Shown: positions 35,123 through 44,870, counted from the stretch's first letter. The stretch: 64,000 nt of DNA from Streptomyces sp. PTY087I2 (GCF_001687325.1 NZ_LZRD01000025.1:62001-126000); one strand, 5' to 3'. Notes: generated from the sequence alone by a model not told the origin. Made by a program: numbers and translations.

Positions 35123-36799
35123 ATGGGCGTCCTGCGCGACCATCCCGAACTGGCTCTCTTCTTCTGCCTCGCGGCCGGCTATCTCGTCGGCAAGCTCCGC
35201 GTCGGCCCGATCACGCTCGGCGGTATCTGCGGCACCCTGATCGTGTCGCTGCTGATCGGCACCCGGCACGTCAGCGTCGACGACGACGTCAAGACGGTCT
35301 TCTTCGCGCTGTTCATCTTCTCGCTCGGCTACCTGGCCGGGCCGCAGTTCTTCGCCAACCTCAACCGCAAGAGCCTGCGCTTCTTCACGCTCTGCCTGAT
35401 CGAGCTGGTCTGCGTCCTCGGCATCGCCTTCGGGCTCGCCAAGGCCTTCGACCTGGACGTGGGCACGGCCTCCGGAATCCTGGCCGGGGCGGCCACCGAG
35501 TCCGCCGTCGTGGGCACGGCCACCGAGGCGATCGGGAAGCTCAGCGACCTGACCTCGGAGCAGATCACCCAGTACCAGGGGCATGTGGCCACCGCCTACA
35601 CGGTCTGCTACCTCTTCGGCCTGATCACCATCGTGCTGTTCACCAGCCAGATCATGCCGATGCTGCTGCGCATCAACCTGGCGGACGCCTCGCGCGAGCT
35701 GTGGGAGAAGATGCGCGGCGGGCAGGCCGGGCTGGAGTCCGACGAGCGCGAGGCGCTGCCCTCCATGGTCGGCCGTACGTATCTGGTGACGCGGGCGGAC
35801 GGCCGGACCGTCGGTGATCTCCAGAGCGCCATGGGCGGCCGGATCACCGTCGAGGGGGTCAAGCGCGGCAGCAAGCTGCTGACGCCCTCCCCCGGTCTGG
35901 AGCTGACGCTCAGCGATCTCGTCCAGGTGGTCGGGGAGCGGGCGGCGATCATCGACGCGGGCCGGGAGATCGGCCCGGAGACCCCGGCCGTACCGGGGCT
36001 CGACACCCCCCTGGCCACCAGCCAGGTCGCCGTCACCGAGAAGGAGACGATCGGCGCGACCATCGACCGGCTGGAGAAGCGGCACCCGGAGTTCCGCAAG
36101 GACGGCGTGTACATCACCGATGTGCTCCGCAACGACCAGCATCTGCCCGCCAGCGGGGAGACGGTCCTCGCCCGGGGCGACGTCCTCACCCTGGTCGGCG
36201 CCCGCGGCGGACTGAACCGGCTGGTCGCCAAGCTCGGCGCGGTGGTCAAGAACGACGCCACCGACTTCATCTACCTCGGCTTCGGCATCGTGGCGGGCTC
36301 GCTGCTCGGTCAGATCGTCGTCAAGCTCGGCGATGTCCCGATGTCGCTCGGCACCGGCGGCGGCTGTCTGATCTCGGGGCTGGTCTTCGGCTGGTTCCGC
36401 TCCCGCAGCCAGACCTTCGGGGCGTTCCCGCCGCAGGCCGCGACCACGCTCAAGGACATGGGTCTGGCCGTCTTCATCGCCTGTACGGGACTGGCGGCGG
36501 GCCCGCAGGCCTGGCCGCTGCTGAAGGAGTACGGGGCGCTGCTGCCGTTCGCGGGCATCGCCATGGTGCTGGTCCCGGCGACGATCTCGCTGATCGTCGG
36601 GACCAAGCTGCTGAAGATCGAGAAGCCGCTCCTGATCGGCGCCATCGCCGGCCAGCAGTGCTCGACCCCGGCGATCACCTCCATCACCCAGGTGGCCCAG
36701 AGCTCCGTCCCGCTGCTCGGCTACACGATCACGTACACGCTCTCCAACTTCCTGCTGCCGCTGACCGGGCCCATCCTGGTCGGCGTCCTGGGGGCCTGA
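35123..36799 (+). CDS. AspT-type aspartate:alanine exchanger family membrane protein
   Basis: 558-residue transporter with the split layout of the AAE family: about five N-terminal membrane segments (from LALFFCLAAGYLVGKL), two central TrkA-C-like cytoplasmic domains (about residues 200-370, e.g. GDVLTLVGARGGLNRL), then about five further segments. The duplicated motif GILAGAATESAVVGTATEAIG in the first half and LIGAIAGQQCSTPAITSI in the second half is typical. It imports aspartate in exchange for alanine. It is 1 or 46 bp upstream of the aspartate 4-decarboxylase gene, the combination that forms the known proton-motive aspartate/alanine cycle. Confidence 0.87.
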   Translation: MGVLRDHPELALFFCLAAGYLVGKLRVGPITLGGICGTLIVSLLIGTRHVSVDDDVKTVFFALFIFSLGYLAGPQFFANLNRKSLRFFTLCLIELVCVLGIAFGLAKAFDLDVGTASGILAGAATESAVVGTATEAIGKLSDLTSEQITQYQGHVATAYTVCYLFGLITIVLFTSQIMPMLLRINLADASRELWEKMRGGQAGLESDEREALPSMVGRTYLVTRADGRTVGDLQSAMGGRITVEGVKRGSKLLTPSPGLELTLSDLVQVVGERAAIIDAGREIGPETPAVPGLDTPLATSQVAVTEKETIGATIDRLEKRHPEFRKDGVYITDVLRNDQHLPASGETVLARGDVLTLVGARGGLNRLVAKLGAVVKNDATDFIYLGFGIVAGSLLGQIVVKLGDVPMSLGTGGGCLISGLVFGWFRSRSQTFGAFPPQAATTLKDMGLAVFIACTGLAAGPQAWPLLKEYGALLPFAGIAMVLVPATISLIVGTKLLKIEKPLLIGAIAGQQCSTPAITSITQVAQSSVPLLGYTITYTLSNFLLPLTGPILVGVLGA

Positions 36800-36845
36800 C
36801 GTGACCGCCCTTCGCGCCCCCGACCCGTACGGAACGGACACCGCC

Positions 36846-38498
36846 ATGCCGAAGACCCGCCTCAGCCGTGAAGAGATCCGGTCCTACGCCCAGCTCTCCC
36901 CCTTCGAGCTGAAGGACACGTTCATCCGGATCGCCACGGACGCGCAGAGCGACCGGCCGGGTCAGAAGGGGAAGACGACCCGGGCCATGCTCAACGCCGG
37001 TCGCGGCAACCCGAACTGGGTCGCCACCGGCCCCCGCGAGGCGTACCACGCGCTCGGCTACTTCGCGATCGCGGAGTCCCGGCGGGTCTGGACGGCCGAC
37101 AACCTGGGCGGCATGCCGGAGCAGGCCGGGTGTGCGGAGCGCTTCGACCACTTCGTCCGTACGCATCCGGAGCTGCCGGGTATCGAGCTGCTGAAGGCGA
37201 GCGTCGATCTGGCGGTGAAGCGGTTCGGCTTCGACCGGGAGGCGTTCCTGCACGAGCTGGCGGACTCCTCGATCGGCGACAACTACCCGGTGCCGGACCG
37301 GATCCTGCACCACACCGAGGAGATCGTGCGCGGCTATGTCGCGGACGAGATGTTCGACCACCGGCCGCCGGAGGGGCAGACGCTGAGCCTGTTCGCGACC
37401 GAGGGCGGCACGGCGGCGATGTGCTACATCTTCGACTCGCTGATGAAGAACGGGATCCTGGAGAAGGGCGACCGGATCGCCCTGATGGTGCCGGTGTTCA
37501 CCCCGTATCTGGAGATCCCGGAGCTGGACACGTACGGCTTCGACGTGGTGCACGTGGAGGCGAGCCTGTTCACCGAGACCGGGGTGCGGCAGTGGCGCTA
37601 CCCGGAGGAGGAGATCGCCAAGCTCGCGGACCCCTCGATCAAGCTGGTCTGCTGCGTGAATCCGAGCAACCCGCCCTCGCTGGCGCTCTCTTCACGGGTC
37701 TCCGAGCAGATCGTGTCCATCGTGAGCGAGCACAACCCCCACCTGATCGTCGTGACGGACGATGTGTACGGGACGTTCGTCGAGGGCTTCCGCTCGCTCG
37801 CGGCCGACCTGCCGCGCAACACTCTCCTCGTCTACTCCTACTCCAAGCACTACGGGGCGACCGGCTGGCGGCTCGGGGTGATCGCGCTGCACGACGACAA
37901 CGTGATCGACGCGATGCTGGCGGAGCAGGACCAGGAGCAGAAGGACCGGCTCAACAGGCGTTACGGATCACTGACGTTGGAGCCGGAGAAGATGCGGTTC
38001 ATCGACCGGATGGTGGCGGACTCCCGGCAGGTCGCGCTGAACCACACGGCGGGGCTGTCGCTGCCGCAGCAGGTGATGATGGCGCTGTTCTCGCTCTTCG
38101 ACATGCTGGACGAGGGGCAGGCGTACAAGCACCGGATCCGGGCGATCGTGCGGCAGCGGCTCGAACTCCTGCTGGAGGGCGCGCACATGAAGATCTCGGA
38201 GGATCCGAAGCGGGCGGCGTACTACATCGAACTGGATCTGCTGGCCGAGGCGGAGCGGGTCCACGGGAAGCCGTTCGCCGACTTCCTGGAGCAGAACTAC
38301 GAGCCGGTCGACCCGCTGTTCCGGCTGGCCGAGCAGACCTCGGTGGTGCTGCTGAACGGCGGCGGCTTCGACGGCCCGGAGTGGTCGGTGCGGGTGTCGC
38401 TGGCCAACCTGGACGACCTGGACTATCTGAAGATCGGCCACCATCTGCGGGCGATCTTCGACGCGTACGCGGAGGAGTGGCGGGCGCGGACCGGGTGA
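36846..38498 (+). CDS. Aspartate 4-decarboxylase / aspartate aminotransferase (AspD/AsdA type)
   Basis: 550-residue PLP enzyme of fold type I that decarboxylates aspartate to alanine and CO2, with side aminotransferase activity. Seen are the N-terminal LSPFELKDTFIRIA, the cofactor region FATEGGTAAMCYIF, VCCVNPSNPPS, VVTDDVYGTF and the PLP lysine in YSYSKHYGATGWRLG (about residue 330). The ATG at 36846 has GGAACGGA upstream and gives the usual family length; a GTG at 36801, just after the exchanger stop, is possible. Decarboxylation consumes a cytoplasmic proton, so with AspT it can help acid resistance or energy conservation. Confidence 0.88.
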   Translation: MPKTRLSREEIRSYAQLSPFELKDTFIRIATDAQSDRPGQKGKTTRAMLNAGRGNPNWVATGPREAYHALGYFAIAESRRVWTADNLGGMPEQAGCAERFDHFVRTHPELPGIELLKASVDLAVKRFGFDREAFLHELADSSIGDNYPVPDRILHHTEEIVRGYVADEMFDHRPPEGQTLSLFATEGGTAAMCYIFDSLMKNGILEKGDRIALMVPVFTPYLEIPELDTYGFDVVHVEASLFTETGVRQWRYPEEEIAKLADPSIKLVCCVNPSNPPSLALSSRVSEQIVSIVSEHNPHLIVVTDDVYGTFVEGFRSLAADLPRNTLLVYSYSKHYGATGWRLGVIALHDDNVIDAMLAEQDQEQKDRLNRRYGSLTLEPEKMRFIDRMVADSRQVALNHTAGLSLPQQVMMALFSLFDMLDEGQAYKHRIRAIVRQRLELLLEGAHMKISEDPKRAAYYIELDLLAEAERVHGKPFADFLEQNYEPVDPLFRLAEQTSVVLLNGGGFDGPEWSVRVSLANLDDLDYLKIGHHLRAIFDAYAEEWRARTG

Positions 38499-38518
38499 CA
38501 CGGGAGCCGGTGTCCCCA

Positions 38519-38543
38519 CCGCCACCGGGGCGAACGGTGGCGG
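38519..38543. terminator. Hairpin after the aspartate 4-decarboxylase gene
   Basis: 9-bp perfect inverted repeat (38519-38527 with 38535-38543) 20 bp beyond the stop; the 200-bp gap to the converging histidine kinase gene holds no other evident feature. Confidence 0.55.
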
Positions 38544-38699
38544 CGGGGGCCGACGTGGGGGCCCCGGGGAAGGTGGGGGTTCGACGACGTCCCGGGGTTG
38601 CTTCATGAAGAACGCTAGCGCCTGCGCAACGGGCGAAGCGGGCGTTACGGACAGGGGTGGGTGTTCTTAGGTTCCGCTTAAGGGACGCATCGGAGCGGG

Positions 38700-40157
38700 T
38701 TAATGCTGGGCCCCCGGGCCGGTCGTGGTCCGGGCCTCCTTCCGTTCCCGCCACCCGATCCGGCGGCCCACCCGGCGGCCGTGGCCGCGCCGGCCGCGCT
38801 CGGGGCGGTCGCCGTGCAGGCCGATCCAGATCCGGACCTCGGTGCCGCCGAGGACGGACCGGCCGATGCGCAGGTCGCCGCCGGTGGACTCGGCGACCCG
38901 GCGCACGATGTCCAGGCCGAGTCCGGTGGAGCCGACGGAGCCGCTCGCCCCGTCCCGCCCGCTGGCGCCCCGGGCGAGGGCCGCCTTGGGGTCGTCGATG
39001 CCCGGTCCCGCGTCGGAGACGAGCACGATGACCGCGTCGCCGCTGTGGTGGACGTCGACGGCGAAGGCGGTGCCCTCGGGGGTGTGGCGGAAGACGTTGC
39101 CGAGCAACGCGTCCAGTGCGGCTGCCAGTTCGGGGCGGGCGACGGGGATCCGTACCGTACGGTCGACTCCCGCGAGGCGCACCTCGCGGCCCTCGTCCTC
39201 CGCGAGCGCCGACCAGAAGCCCATGCGTTCGCGGATCACCTCGGAGGCGTCGCAGCCCGCCCCCGTCTGCACACCCTGGGTCTGCGGGCGCTGTTCGCGG
39301 GCGGTGCGGATGATCGTGTCGACCTCGTGCTCCAGCTGCTGGACCGCCGCCCGGGTCTGTTCGGCCGCCGGGCCCTCGCCGAGGGACGCGGCGTTCAGCC
39401 GGAGCACGGTGAGCGGGGTGCGCAGCCGGTGCGAGAGGTCGGCGGCGAGCTCGCGCTCGTTGGCCAGGAGCTGGACGACCTGGTCGGCCATGGAGTTGAA
39501 CGCGATGGCGGCGGACCGCAGTTCGGTGGGCCCCTCCTCGGGGACCCGGGTGCCCAGGCGCCCCTCCCCCAGGTCCTGGGCGGCCCCGGCGAGGCGCTGG
39601 GCGGGCTGCACCATCCGTACGCCGAGCCGGTCGGCGACCGCGACCGAGCCGACGATCAGGGCGACGCCGACGCCCGCCAGCATCAGCCAGGCGGTGGCGA
39701 CCCCGTTGGAGACCTCGCCCTCGGGGACGAACACCTCGACGACGGCGATCTCGCCGGTGCTCAGCGCGGTCGGCTGGAGGAGCGCGAACCCGCCGGTGAC
39801 CTCGGTGATGGAGGCCCGCCCGGCCTTGCGCACGGTCTCGACGTCCTTGGGGGTGGCGCGCCGGGTGCCGATGTCCAGCGCCTCGCCCTCGGCTCCGTCC
39901 GCCGCCTGCTCGGGGGCCGGGACGTGGACGGCGAGGTGGCCCCGGTCGCCCGGTTCGGTGGACAGGACGGCCCGGGTCAGCTCCTCGCGGTCGGTGGTGA
40001 TGGAGAGGGTCGGGGCGATCGTCCCGGCCTGGCGCTCCGCATCGGAGAAGGCCCGGTCGCTGGCCATCTCCCGGATGACGAGCCCGAGCGGTACGGCGAA
40101 GGCGATGACGACCATCGCGGTGACCGCCAGGCAGACCTTGACCAGGGCCCATCTCAT
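38700..40157 (-). CDS. Two-component sensor histidine kinase
   Basis: 485-residue membrane kinase. Two transmembrane helices (about residues 5-28 and 172-195) flank an extracytoplasmic sensor of about 140 residues; then HAMP, the H-box DLSHRLRTPLTVLRL with the phosphorylatable histidine (about residue 255), the N-box LLGNVFRHTPEG, the G1 box DAGPGIDDP and G2 GSTGLGLDIVRRVAE. The C-terminal tail after about residue 450 is very basic. The start overlaps the stop of the response regulator by 4 bp. The stimulus is unknown. Confidence 0.92.
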   Translation of the reverse strand: MRWALVKVCLAVTAMVVIAFAVPLGLVIREMASDRAFSDAERQAGTIAPTLSITTDREELTRAVLSTEPGDRGHLAVHVPAPEQAADGAEGEALDIGTRRATPKDVETVRKAGRASITEVTGGFALLQPTALSTGEIAVVEVFVPEGEVSNGVATAWLMLAGVGVALIVGSVAVADRLGVRMVQPAQRLAGAAQDLGEGRLGTRVPEEGPTELRSAAIAFNSMADQVVQLLANERELAADLSHRLRTPLTVLRLNAASLGEGPAAEQTRAAVQQLEHEVDTIIRTAREQRPQTQGVQTGAGCDASEVIRERMGFWSALAEDEGREVRLAGVDRTVRIPVARPELAAALDALLGNVFRHTPEGTAFAVDVHHSGDAVIVLVSDAGPGIDDPKAALARGASGRDGASGSVGSTGLGLDIVRRVAESTGGDLRIGRSVLGGTEVRIWIGLHGDRPERGRRGHGRRVGRRIGWRERKEARTTTGPGAQH

Positions 40158-40885
40158 GCGGGCGGCTCCGTGACCGGCGCACCGGCGTCCGGGGCGTCGG
40201 CCGGCGGCTGGAGCTTCACGCCGACGCCGCGCAGGGTGTGCAGATAGCGCGGGCGGGCCGCGGTCTCGCCGAGCTTGCGGCGCAGCCAGGACAGATGGAC
40301 GTCGATGGTCTGGTCGTCGCCGTAGGACTGCTGCCAGACCTCGGCCAGCAGCTCCTTGCGGGCGACGACCACGCCGGGCCGCCCGGCCAGAAAGGTGAGC
40401 AGGTCGAACTCGCGGCGGGTCAGGTCGAGTTCGGCCCCGTCCAGCTCGGCGCTGCGGCGCAGCGGGTCGATGGAGAGCCCGCCGACGCGGATGACCCGGG
40501 GCGGCGGCGCCTCGCCCCCGGCGGCGCGCGAGCGGCGGAGCACGGCGGCCATCCGGGCGGAGAGATGCTCGACGGAGAACGGTTTCGTCAGGTAGTCGTC
40601 GGCGCCGTCGTTGAGCAGCCGGACGATCTCGCTCTCGTCGTCGCGGGCGGTGGCGATGATGACGGGGACGTCGGTGATGGACCGCAGCATCTTCAGCGCC
40701 TCCGAGCCGTCGAGGTCGGGCAGCCCGAGGTCGAGGATGACCACGTCGAAGCGGAAGTGCGCGACCTCGCGCAGCGCTTCGAGCGCGGTGCCCACGCTCC
40801 GTACCGTGTGGGAGGCCTCACTGAGGTGCCGGATGAGGGCGGAACGTACGAACTGGTCGTCCTCGACCACGAGCACACTTGCCAT
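40154..40885 (-). CDS. OmpR-family response regulator
   Basis: 243-residue regulator starting MASVLVVEDDQFVRSAL. The receiver domain has the acidic pocket, phospho-accepting aspartate in VVILDLGLPDLDG (about residue 52), the conserved Thr region IIATARDD and lysine in YLTKPF. The C-terminal winged helix (from RVGGLSIDPLRRSAELDG to HTLRGVGVKL) binds DNA. The start is set by the receiver domain; the frame is open upstream but encodes no domain. It is translationally coupled to the histidine kinase downstream. Confidence 0.92.
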   Translation of the reverse strand: MASVLVVEDDQFVRSALIRHLSEASHTVRSVGTALEALREVAHFRFDVVILDLGLPDLDGSEALKMLRSITDVPVIIATARDDESEIVRLLNDGADDYLTKPFSVEHLSARMAAVLRRSRAAGGEAPPPRVIRVGGLSIDPLRRSAELDGAELDLTRREFDLLTFLAGRPGVVVARKELLAEVWQQSYGDDQTIDVHLSWLRRKLGETAARPRYLHTLRGVGVKLQPPADAPDAGAPVTEPPA

Positions 40886-41011
40886 GGGCGGCACCGTACG
40901 CCATGGCGAGGGGCCCGGTCCCGGCCCCGTCGGAATCCTCCGCAAAGGCCGGAGAAGGGCGTTTGCCCCGTCGACACGGGCGGATTCGAGGCGGCCCGGG
41001 GCAGGTCTTCG

Positions 41012-41080
41012 GGGGAGCCGGAGCGGGCTTTCCGCGGGAGCCGGAGCGGGCCCTTCGGGGAGTCGGAGCGGACTGTGCGG
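41012..41080. repeat. Short tandem repeat, about 23-bp units
   Basis: Three degenerate units of 22-24 bp (starts near 41012, 41036, 41059) built around GGAGCCGGAGCGGGC, with a fourth weak unit to 41096. It lies between the response regulator start and the small membrane-protein gene. No gene is apparent here. Confidence 0.6.
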
Positions 41081-41116
41081 TTCCAGGAGCGGGCCGGGTG
41101 GTGCAGGATGTGCCCG

Positions 41117-41686
41117 ATGCAACGAGGACTCGTACACACGCTGGCGTGGTCGCTCGCCACCGGCGCGGCGGTCACGCTCTCGTGGTGGGGTGTGCACACG
41201 GTCATGACGGGGACGGCGTACGACCCGCCCCGCGCCGTGCCGATCTCGGTGGGCGCGGGGGCTCCTCAGCGCATCGGGCAGAGCACCGAGGCACCGCTCG
41301 TCTCCTCGACGCACCGGACGTCGCCCTCCCCGTCCGCCTCCGCCTCGCCGAGCACCGGCGACGCGCGCCCCTCGGATTCGCCCCCGAGCCCGTCGCGTAC
41401 GCCGTCGGCCTCGGCGAAGCCGCCCGCGGGGACGGCTCCGGCGGAGGCTTCGGGCCAGGTGAAGGGCTATCGGACCGATGGCGGGCGGGTGGTGTTCGAG
41501 CTGGGCGCCGACTCGGCGAAGCTCGTCTCGGCGACGCCCGAGCCGGGCTGGTCGATGCAGGTGTGGAAGAACGACGCCTGGATCCGGGTGGACTTCAGCG
41601 ACGGGGGCGGGAAGGACGGCACGACGTACTCGGTGTTCTGCACCTGGAACGGGACGCCGCCGACGGTGCAGATCGTCGAACCGTAG
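41117..41686 (+). CDS. Putative secreted or membrane-anchored protein of unknown function
   Basis: 189-residue protein with an N-terminal hydrophobic helix (LVHTLAWSLATGAAVTLSWW, about residues 5-24), a long Ser/Pro/Ala-rich linker (about residues 55-110) and a small C-terminal domain of about 75 residues (VKGYRTDGGRVVFEL to TWNGTPPTVQIVEP) with one cysteine near the end. No family recognised by eye. ATG 41117 follows GGAT; an ATG three codons earlier is possible. It converges with the spermidine-synthase-like gene across 15 bp. Confidence 0.7.
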   Translation: MQRGLVHTLAWSLATGAAVTLSWWGVHTVMTGTAYDPPRAVPISVGAGAPQRIGQSTEAPLVSSTHRTSPSPSASASPSTGDARPSDSPPSPSRTPSASAKPPAGTAPAEASGQVKGYRTDGGRVVFELGADSAKLVSATPEPGWSMQVWKNDAWIRVDFSDGGGKDGTTYSVFCTWNGTPPTVQIVEP

Positions 41687-41701
41687 TCCTTGATGGACTG
41701 A

Positions 41702-42643
41702 TCAGGGGTTCTCGAAGACGGACGGCGGAGGCGCGGGCGACGGCTTGGCCGCCGCGTCGGTGACGACGGCCGCGCCGCCGGTGAAGTCGGTGAGCGCACG
41801 GCCGTGTTCGACGCGGCCGGGGTGCGGATCGCTCGCCACCCGCCGGGTGAACTCGGCGACCGGGAGCGGCAGGGCGGAGGCGAGCAGGACCGCGTTGCCG
41901 AAGCGGCGACCGCGCCACACCACCGGGTCGGCGGCCAGCGCCAGTTCGGGGAAGACGGCGGCGGCGGTGGCGACCTGGCCGCGCAGATGGGCGAGCGGGG
42001 GGCCGTCGGCGAGGTTGGCGGCGTAGCGCCCCTCGGGCTTCAGCACCCGGCGTACCTCGCCGAGGAATTCGGCGGAGGTCAGGTGGGCGGGGGTACGGGC
42101 GCCGCTGAACACGTCCGCGATGACCAGGTCCGCCCAGCCGTCGGGAAATCTGCCGAGCCCTTCGCGGGCGTCGGCCGCCCGGACCCGGACGCGGGCCTGG
42201 GGGTCCAGCGGGAGGTGGTCGCGGACGAACTGGACGAGGGGCGCGTCGAGTTCGACGATCTGCTGGGTGGAGCGGGGACGGGTGGCGGCGGTGTACCGGG
42301 CGAGGGTGAACGCGCCGCCGCCCAGGTGCAGGACGTGCAGCGGCTGGAGCGGGGGTGCGGCGAGGTCGATGATGTGGCCGAGGCGGCGCTGGTAGGCGAA
42401 CGAGAGGTACGTGGGGTCGTCGAGGTCCACGTGGGACTGCGGGGCGTTGTCGATCAGGAGCGTCCAGCCGCGCGGGCGCTCGCGGTCGGGCAGAAGCTCG
42501 GCGACGCCACCGCCGACCGACCGGGAGACGGCCTCGCGCTCACCTCGGCCGCGCCCGGAGCCCGGGCGTTCCGGACGGCCCTTGGCCTTCGCGCTGTCCG
42601 CGCCCTTCCCCTTGCCCCGGCCCGGCGTTCCTCGACGTGCCAC
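41702..42643 (-). CDS. Spermidine-synthase-like methyltransferase-fold protein
   Basis: 313-residue protein. After a basic, low-complexity N-terminus (about residues 1-40) comes a spermidine-synthase fold: SHVDLDDPTYLSFAYQRRLG, the nucleotide-binding VLHLGGGAFTLARY (about residues 104-117), IVELDAPLVQFVRDHL and LVIADVFSGARTPAHLTS. Such proteins are annotated as spermidine synthase-like in actinobacteria but often lack proof of aminopropyl transfer. No polyamine genes are adjacent. Confidence 0.8.
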   Translation of the reverse strand: MARRGTPGRGKGKGADSAKAKGRPERPGSGRGRGEREAVSRSVGGGVAELLPDRERPRGWTLLIDNAPQSHVDLDDPTYLSFAYQRRLGHIIDLAAPPLQPLHVLHLGGGAFTLARYTAATRPRSTQQIVELDAPLVQFVRDHLPLDPQARVRVRAADAREGLGRFPDGWADLVIADVFSGARTPAHLTSAEFLGEVRRVLKPEGRYAANLADGPPLAHLRGQVATAAAVFPELALAADPVVWRGRRFGNAVLLASALPLPVAEFTRRVASDPHPGRVEHGRALTDFTGGAAVVTDAAAKPSPAPPPSVFENP

Positions 42644-42730
42644 GTTCGCTGGTCCTTGCTGGTGGGGGCCCGGGGGCGCCGGCCTGGCGGAGATGCGCGG
42701 AGGTGTTCCGCGCGTCCGGCCATTATGGGC

Positions 42731-43177
42731 TCAGCGGCAGCTGTCCGCGGCCTCGATCAGGCGGGCCGCCTGGTCGAGGGCGGCGCGGAGCACGGCCGGG
42801 TCGGTGACCGGGGCGTCCTCGGCGGGCGGGAGCAGCCAGCCGGATCCGGAGGCCGGCGGCTCGGCGGGGATGCGCAGCCCGCGGCCGTCGGTCCGCGTAC
42901 AGGCGCTGCCGGGTACGTCCCAGCCGTCGGCGGTGCCCGGCGGCACGAGGAAGCCGAGGGTGGCGCAGGCCCCGTCGTGCAGGACCGGGCCGACGGCCTC
43001 CTGGTCGCCGCCGCGGCGGAGGATGTCGACGGCCTCCAGGCCCTGCCGGGCCGGGACCGTGACGAGGTCCAGGGGCGGGTCCGCCGGGGCGGGGGTCGTC
43101 GCGGTCGTCCGTGAGCCGGTCTCCCTGCCGAGGTGCAACAAGGGAACCCCTCCTCTCATCGCCGAACGGAGCCACAC
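42731..43177 (-). CDS. Small conserved-type hypothetical protein
   Basis: 148-residue protein of unknown function, in frame from GTG 43177 or ATG 43159. Segments visible are DLVTVPARQGLEAVDILRR, ATLGFLVPPGTADGWDVPGSAC and a C-terminal helix ending LIEAADSCR. Three to four cysteines; no membrane segment. It reads leftward, divergent from the TPR regulator at 43431. Composition and codon position bias look like a real gene, but I cannot assign a family. Confidence 0.6.
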   Translation of the reverse strand: MWLRSAMRGGVPLLHLGRETGSRTTATTPAPADPPLDLVTVPARQGLEAVDILRRGGDQEAVGPVLHDGACATLGFLVPPGTADGWDVPGSACTRTDGRGLRIPAEPPASGSGWLLPPAEDAPVTDPAVLRAALDQAARLIEAADSCR

Positions 43178-43430
43178 TCCGTCTCCACATGGACCAACGC
43201 CGCGGGTGCGTCAAGGGCTACGGGCGCACACCGCCGCAAAGGGTGGCAGTTCATGGCGGATCACGGGTGGTATGACCGGTTTCGCAACGAAACGCTGTGT
43301 GTGCGGACCATCACAGCAGGTACGTTCTTGCTCCGCCGGGACACCGGAACTCCGGGGAGGCCGGAGAGATCCGGGGAGGCCCGGGGACGCCGGGTGGCAC
43401 GACCCCCGGCTGCACCAGAGAGGGGCCGGC

Positions 43431-44816
43431 ATGGCGTCGACAGGGGCAGTTCCCAACCTCGCCTTCCGTCAGCTGCGCGGACAGCGCTCCGCCGGGGAGT
43501 TCGCGGCGGCCGTCCGCAGAGCGGCCCGGGAGATCGGGGAGCAGGTCGCGTGCGACGCCCGGTACATCGGACGCGTGGAGTCCGGGGAGATCCGCTGCCC
43601 CAACTACGCCTACGAACGCGTCTTCCTGCACATGTTCCCCGGGGCGTCCCTGACCGATCTGGGGTTCTCGGCCCGCGAGAGCGTACGGGGACGGGGCGCC
43701 CGGGTCGTGTCGGAACCCCCGCCTCCGTGTCCGCCCACGGCCGCATCCCCGGCCGCCCCGTCGCCCCGCGACACCGATACCGACGACATCCCCGAGGAGA
43801 GCGACGTGCTGCGTCGCGTGTTCATGACGAGCGGCACCGCCACGGTGGCGGCCGCTTCCCTGGGTCTCGGCGGGGCGCCCGCCTCCGCCGCCCGGATCTC
43901 TCTGCCCACGCAGCGCCGGGTCGGCGAGGCGGAGGTGGCCGCCGTCGAGAAGGCCGTACGGCAGATCCGGCTGCTGGACGACCGGCACGGCGGTGACGGG
44001 CTCTACCGGCGGGCCGCGCAGCCGCTGCGCGCGGCGTACGAGCTGCTGGACGCGGGGAGCACCGCGCGGCGCGCCACCTCGGACCGGCTGCACGCGGGCG
44101 CGGGTGAGCTGGCCATCTCGGTGGGGTGGCTGGCCCATGACTCGGGCCGCTTCGACGACGCCCGCTCGCACTACGCGGAGGCGCTGGCGACGGCGCGGCT
44201 TGCGGGGGACGCGGGGCTTGAGGCGCACGCGTTCTGCAACACGTCGTTCCTGGCCCGGGACGCGGGGCGGCCGCGCGAGGCGGTCCGGGCGGCGGAGGCC
44301 GGCCAGCGGGCCGCCCGCACGCTGGGCTCGCCCCGGCTGCTGGCGCTGCTCGCGCTGCGGGAGGCGGGGGGCCGGGCGGGGCTCGGTGACCGTACGGGGT
44401 GCGACCGGGCGATCGGGCGGGCCCGGGCGGCGTTCGACCGGGGGCCCGCGTCCGGTGACCCCGAGTGGATGAGCTTCTTCCGCGAGGCGGAGCTGGAGCT
44501 GCTGGAGGCGCAGTGCTGGTCGGCGCTGGGCGACTGGTCCCGGGCGGCGCGGCACGGGCGGCGGGCGGTGCTGCTCCAGGACGCGCACTTCACCCGGAAC
44601 CTCGCCCTGTACCGGGCGCAGCTCACGGGTGACCTGGCCCGTGCGGGCCGGGCGGACGAGGCGGCGGCGACGGGTCACCAGGTGCTGGACCTGCTGACCC
44701 GGGTGCAGTCGTCGCGGATCCGGGGGATGTTGGCGGGGGCGGCGCGAGCGCTGGCCCCTCGGGCCGGAACGCCAGAGGTGACGTCGTTCCTGACCCGCCA
44801 CGAATCAAGCCCGTAG
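43431..44816 (+). CDS. TPR-type transcriptional regulator (NsdA-like architecture)
   Basis: 461-residue protein. Residues about 10-85 resemble a degenerate XRE-like DNA-binding region (FRQLRGQRSAGEFAAAVRRA, YIGRVESGEIRCPNYAY). A Pro/Ala-rich linker with a RRVFMTSGTATVAAASLG hydrophobic stretch follows (about 125-150), then TPR-like helices to the C-terminus (HYAEALATARLAGDAGLEAH and similar). This layout is common for streptomycete regulators of development and antibiotic production such as NsdA. AGAGAGGGG precedes the ATG. No target is known. Confidence 0.75.
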   Translation: MASTGAVPNLAFRQLRGQRSAGEFAAAVRRAAREIGEQVACDARYIGRVESGEIRCPNYAYERVFLHMFPGASLTDLGFSARESVRGRGARVVSEPPPPCPPTAASPAAPSPRDTDTDDIPEESDVLRRVFMTSGTATVAAASLGLGGAPASAARISLPTQRRVGEAEVAAVEKAVRQIRLLDDRHGGDGLYRRAAQPLRAAYELLDAGSTARRATSDRLHAGAGELAISVGWLAHDSGRFDDARSHYAEALATARLAGDAGLEAHAFCNTSFLARDAGRPREAVRAAEAGQRAARTLGSPRLLALLALREAGGRAGLGDRTGCDRAIGRARAAFDRGPASGDPEWMSFFREAELELLEAQCWSALGDWSRAARHGRRAVLLQDAHFTRNLALYRAQLTGDLARAGRADEAAATGHQVLDLLTRVQSSRIRGMLAGAARALAPRAGTPEVTSFLTRHESSP

Positions 44817-44870
44817 ACCGGCACCCCTTTCAGCCCGTCGAGCGGCGCCCCCTACAGCCCGCTCCGGGGC

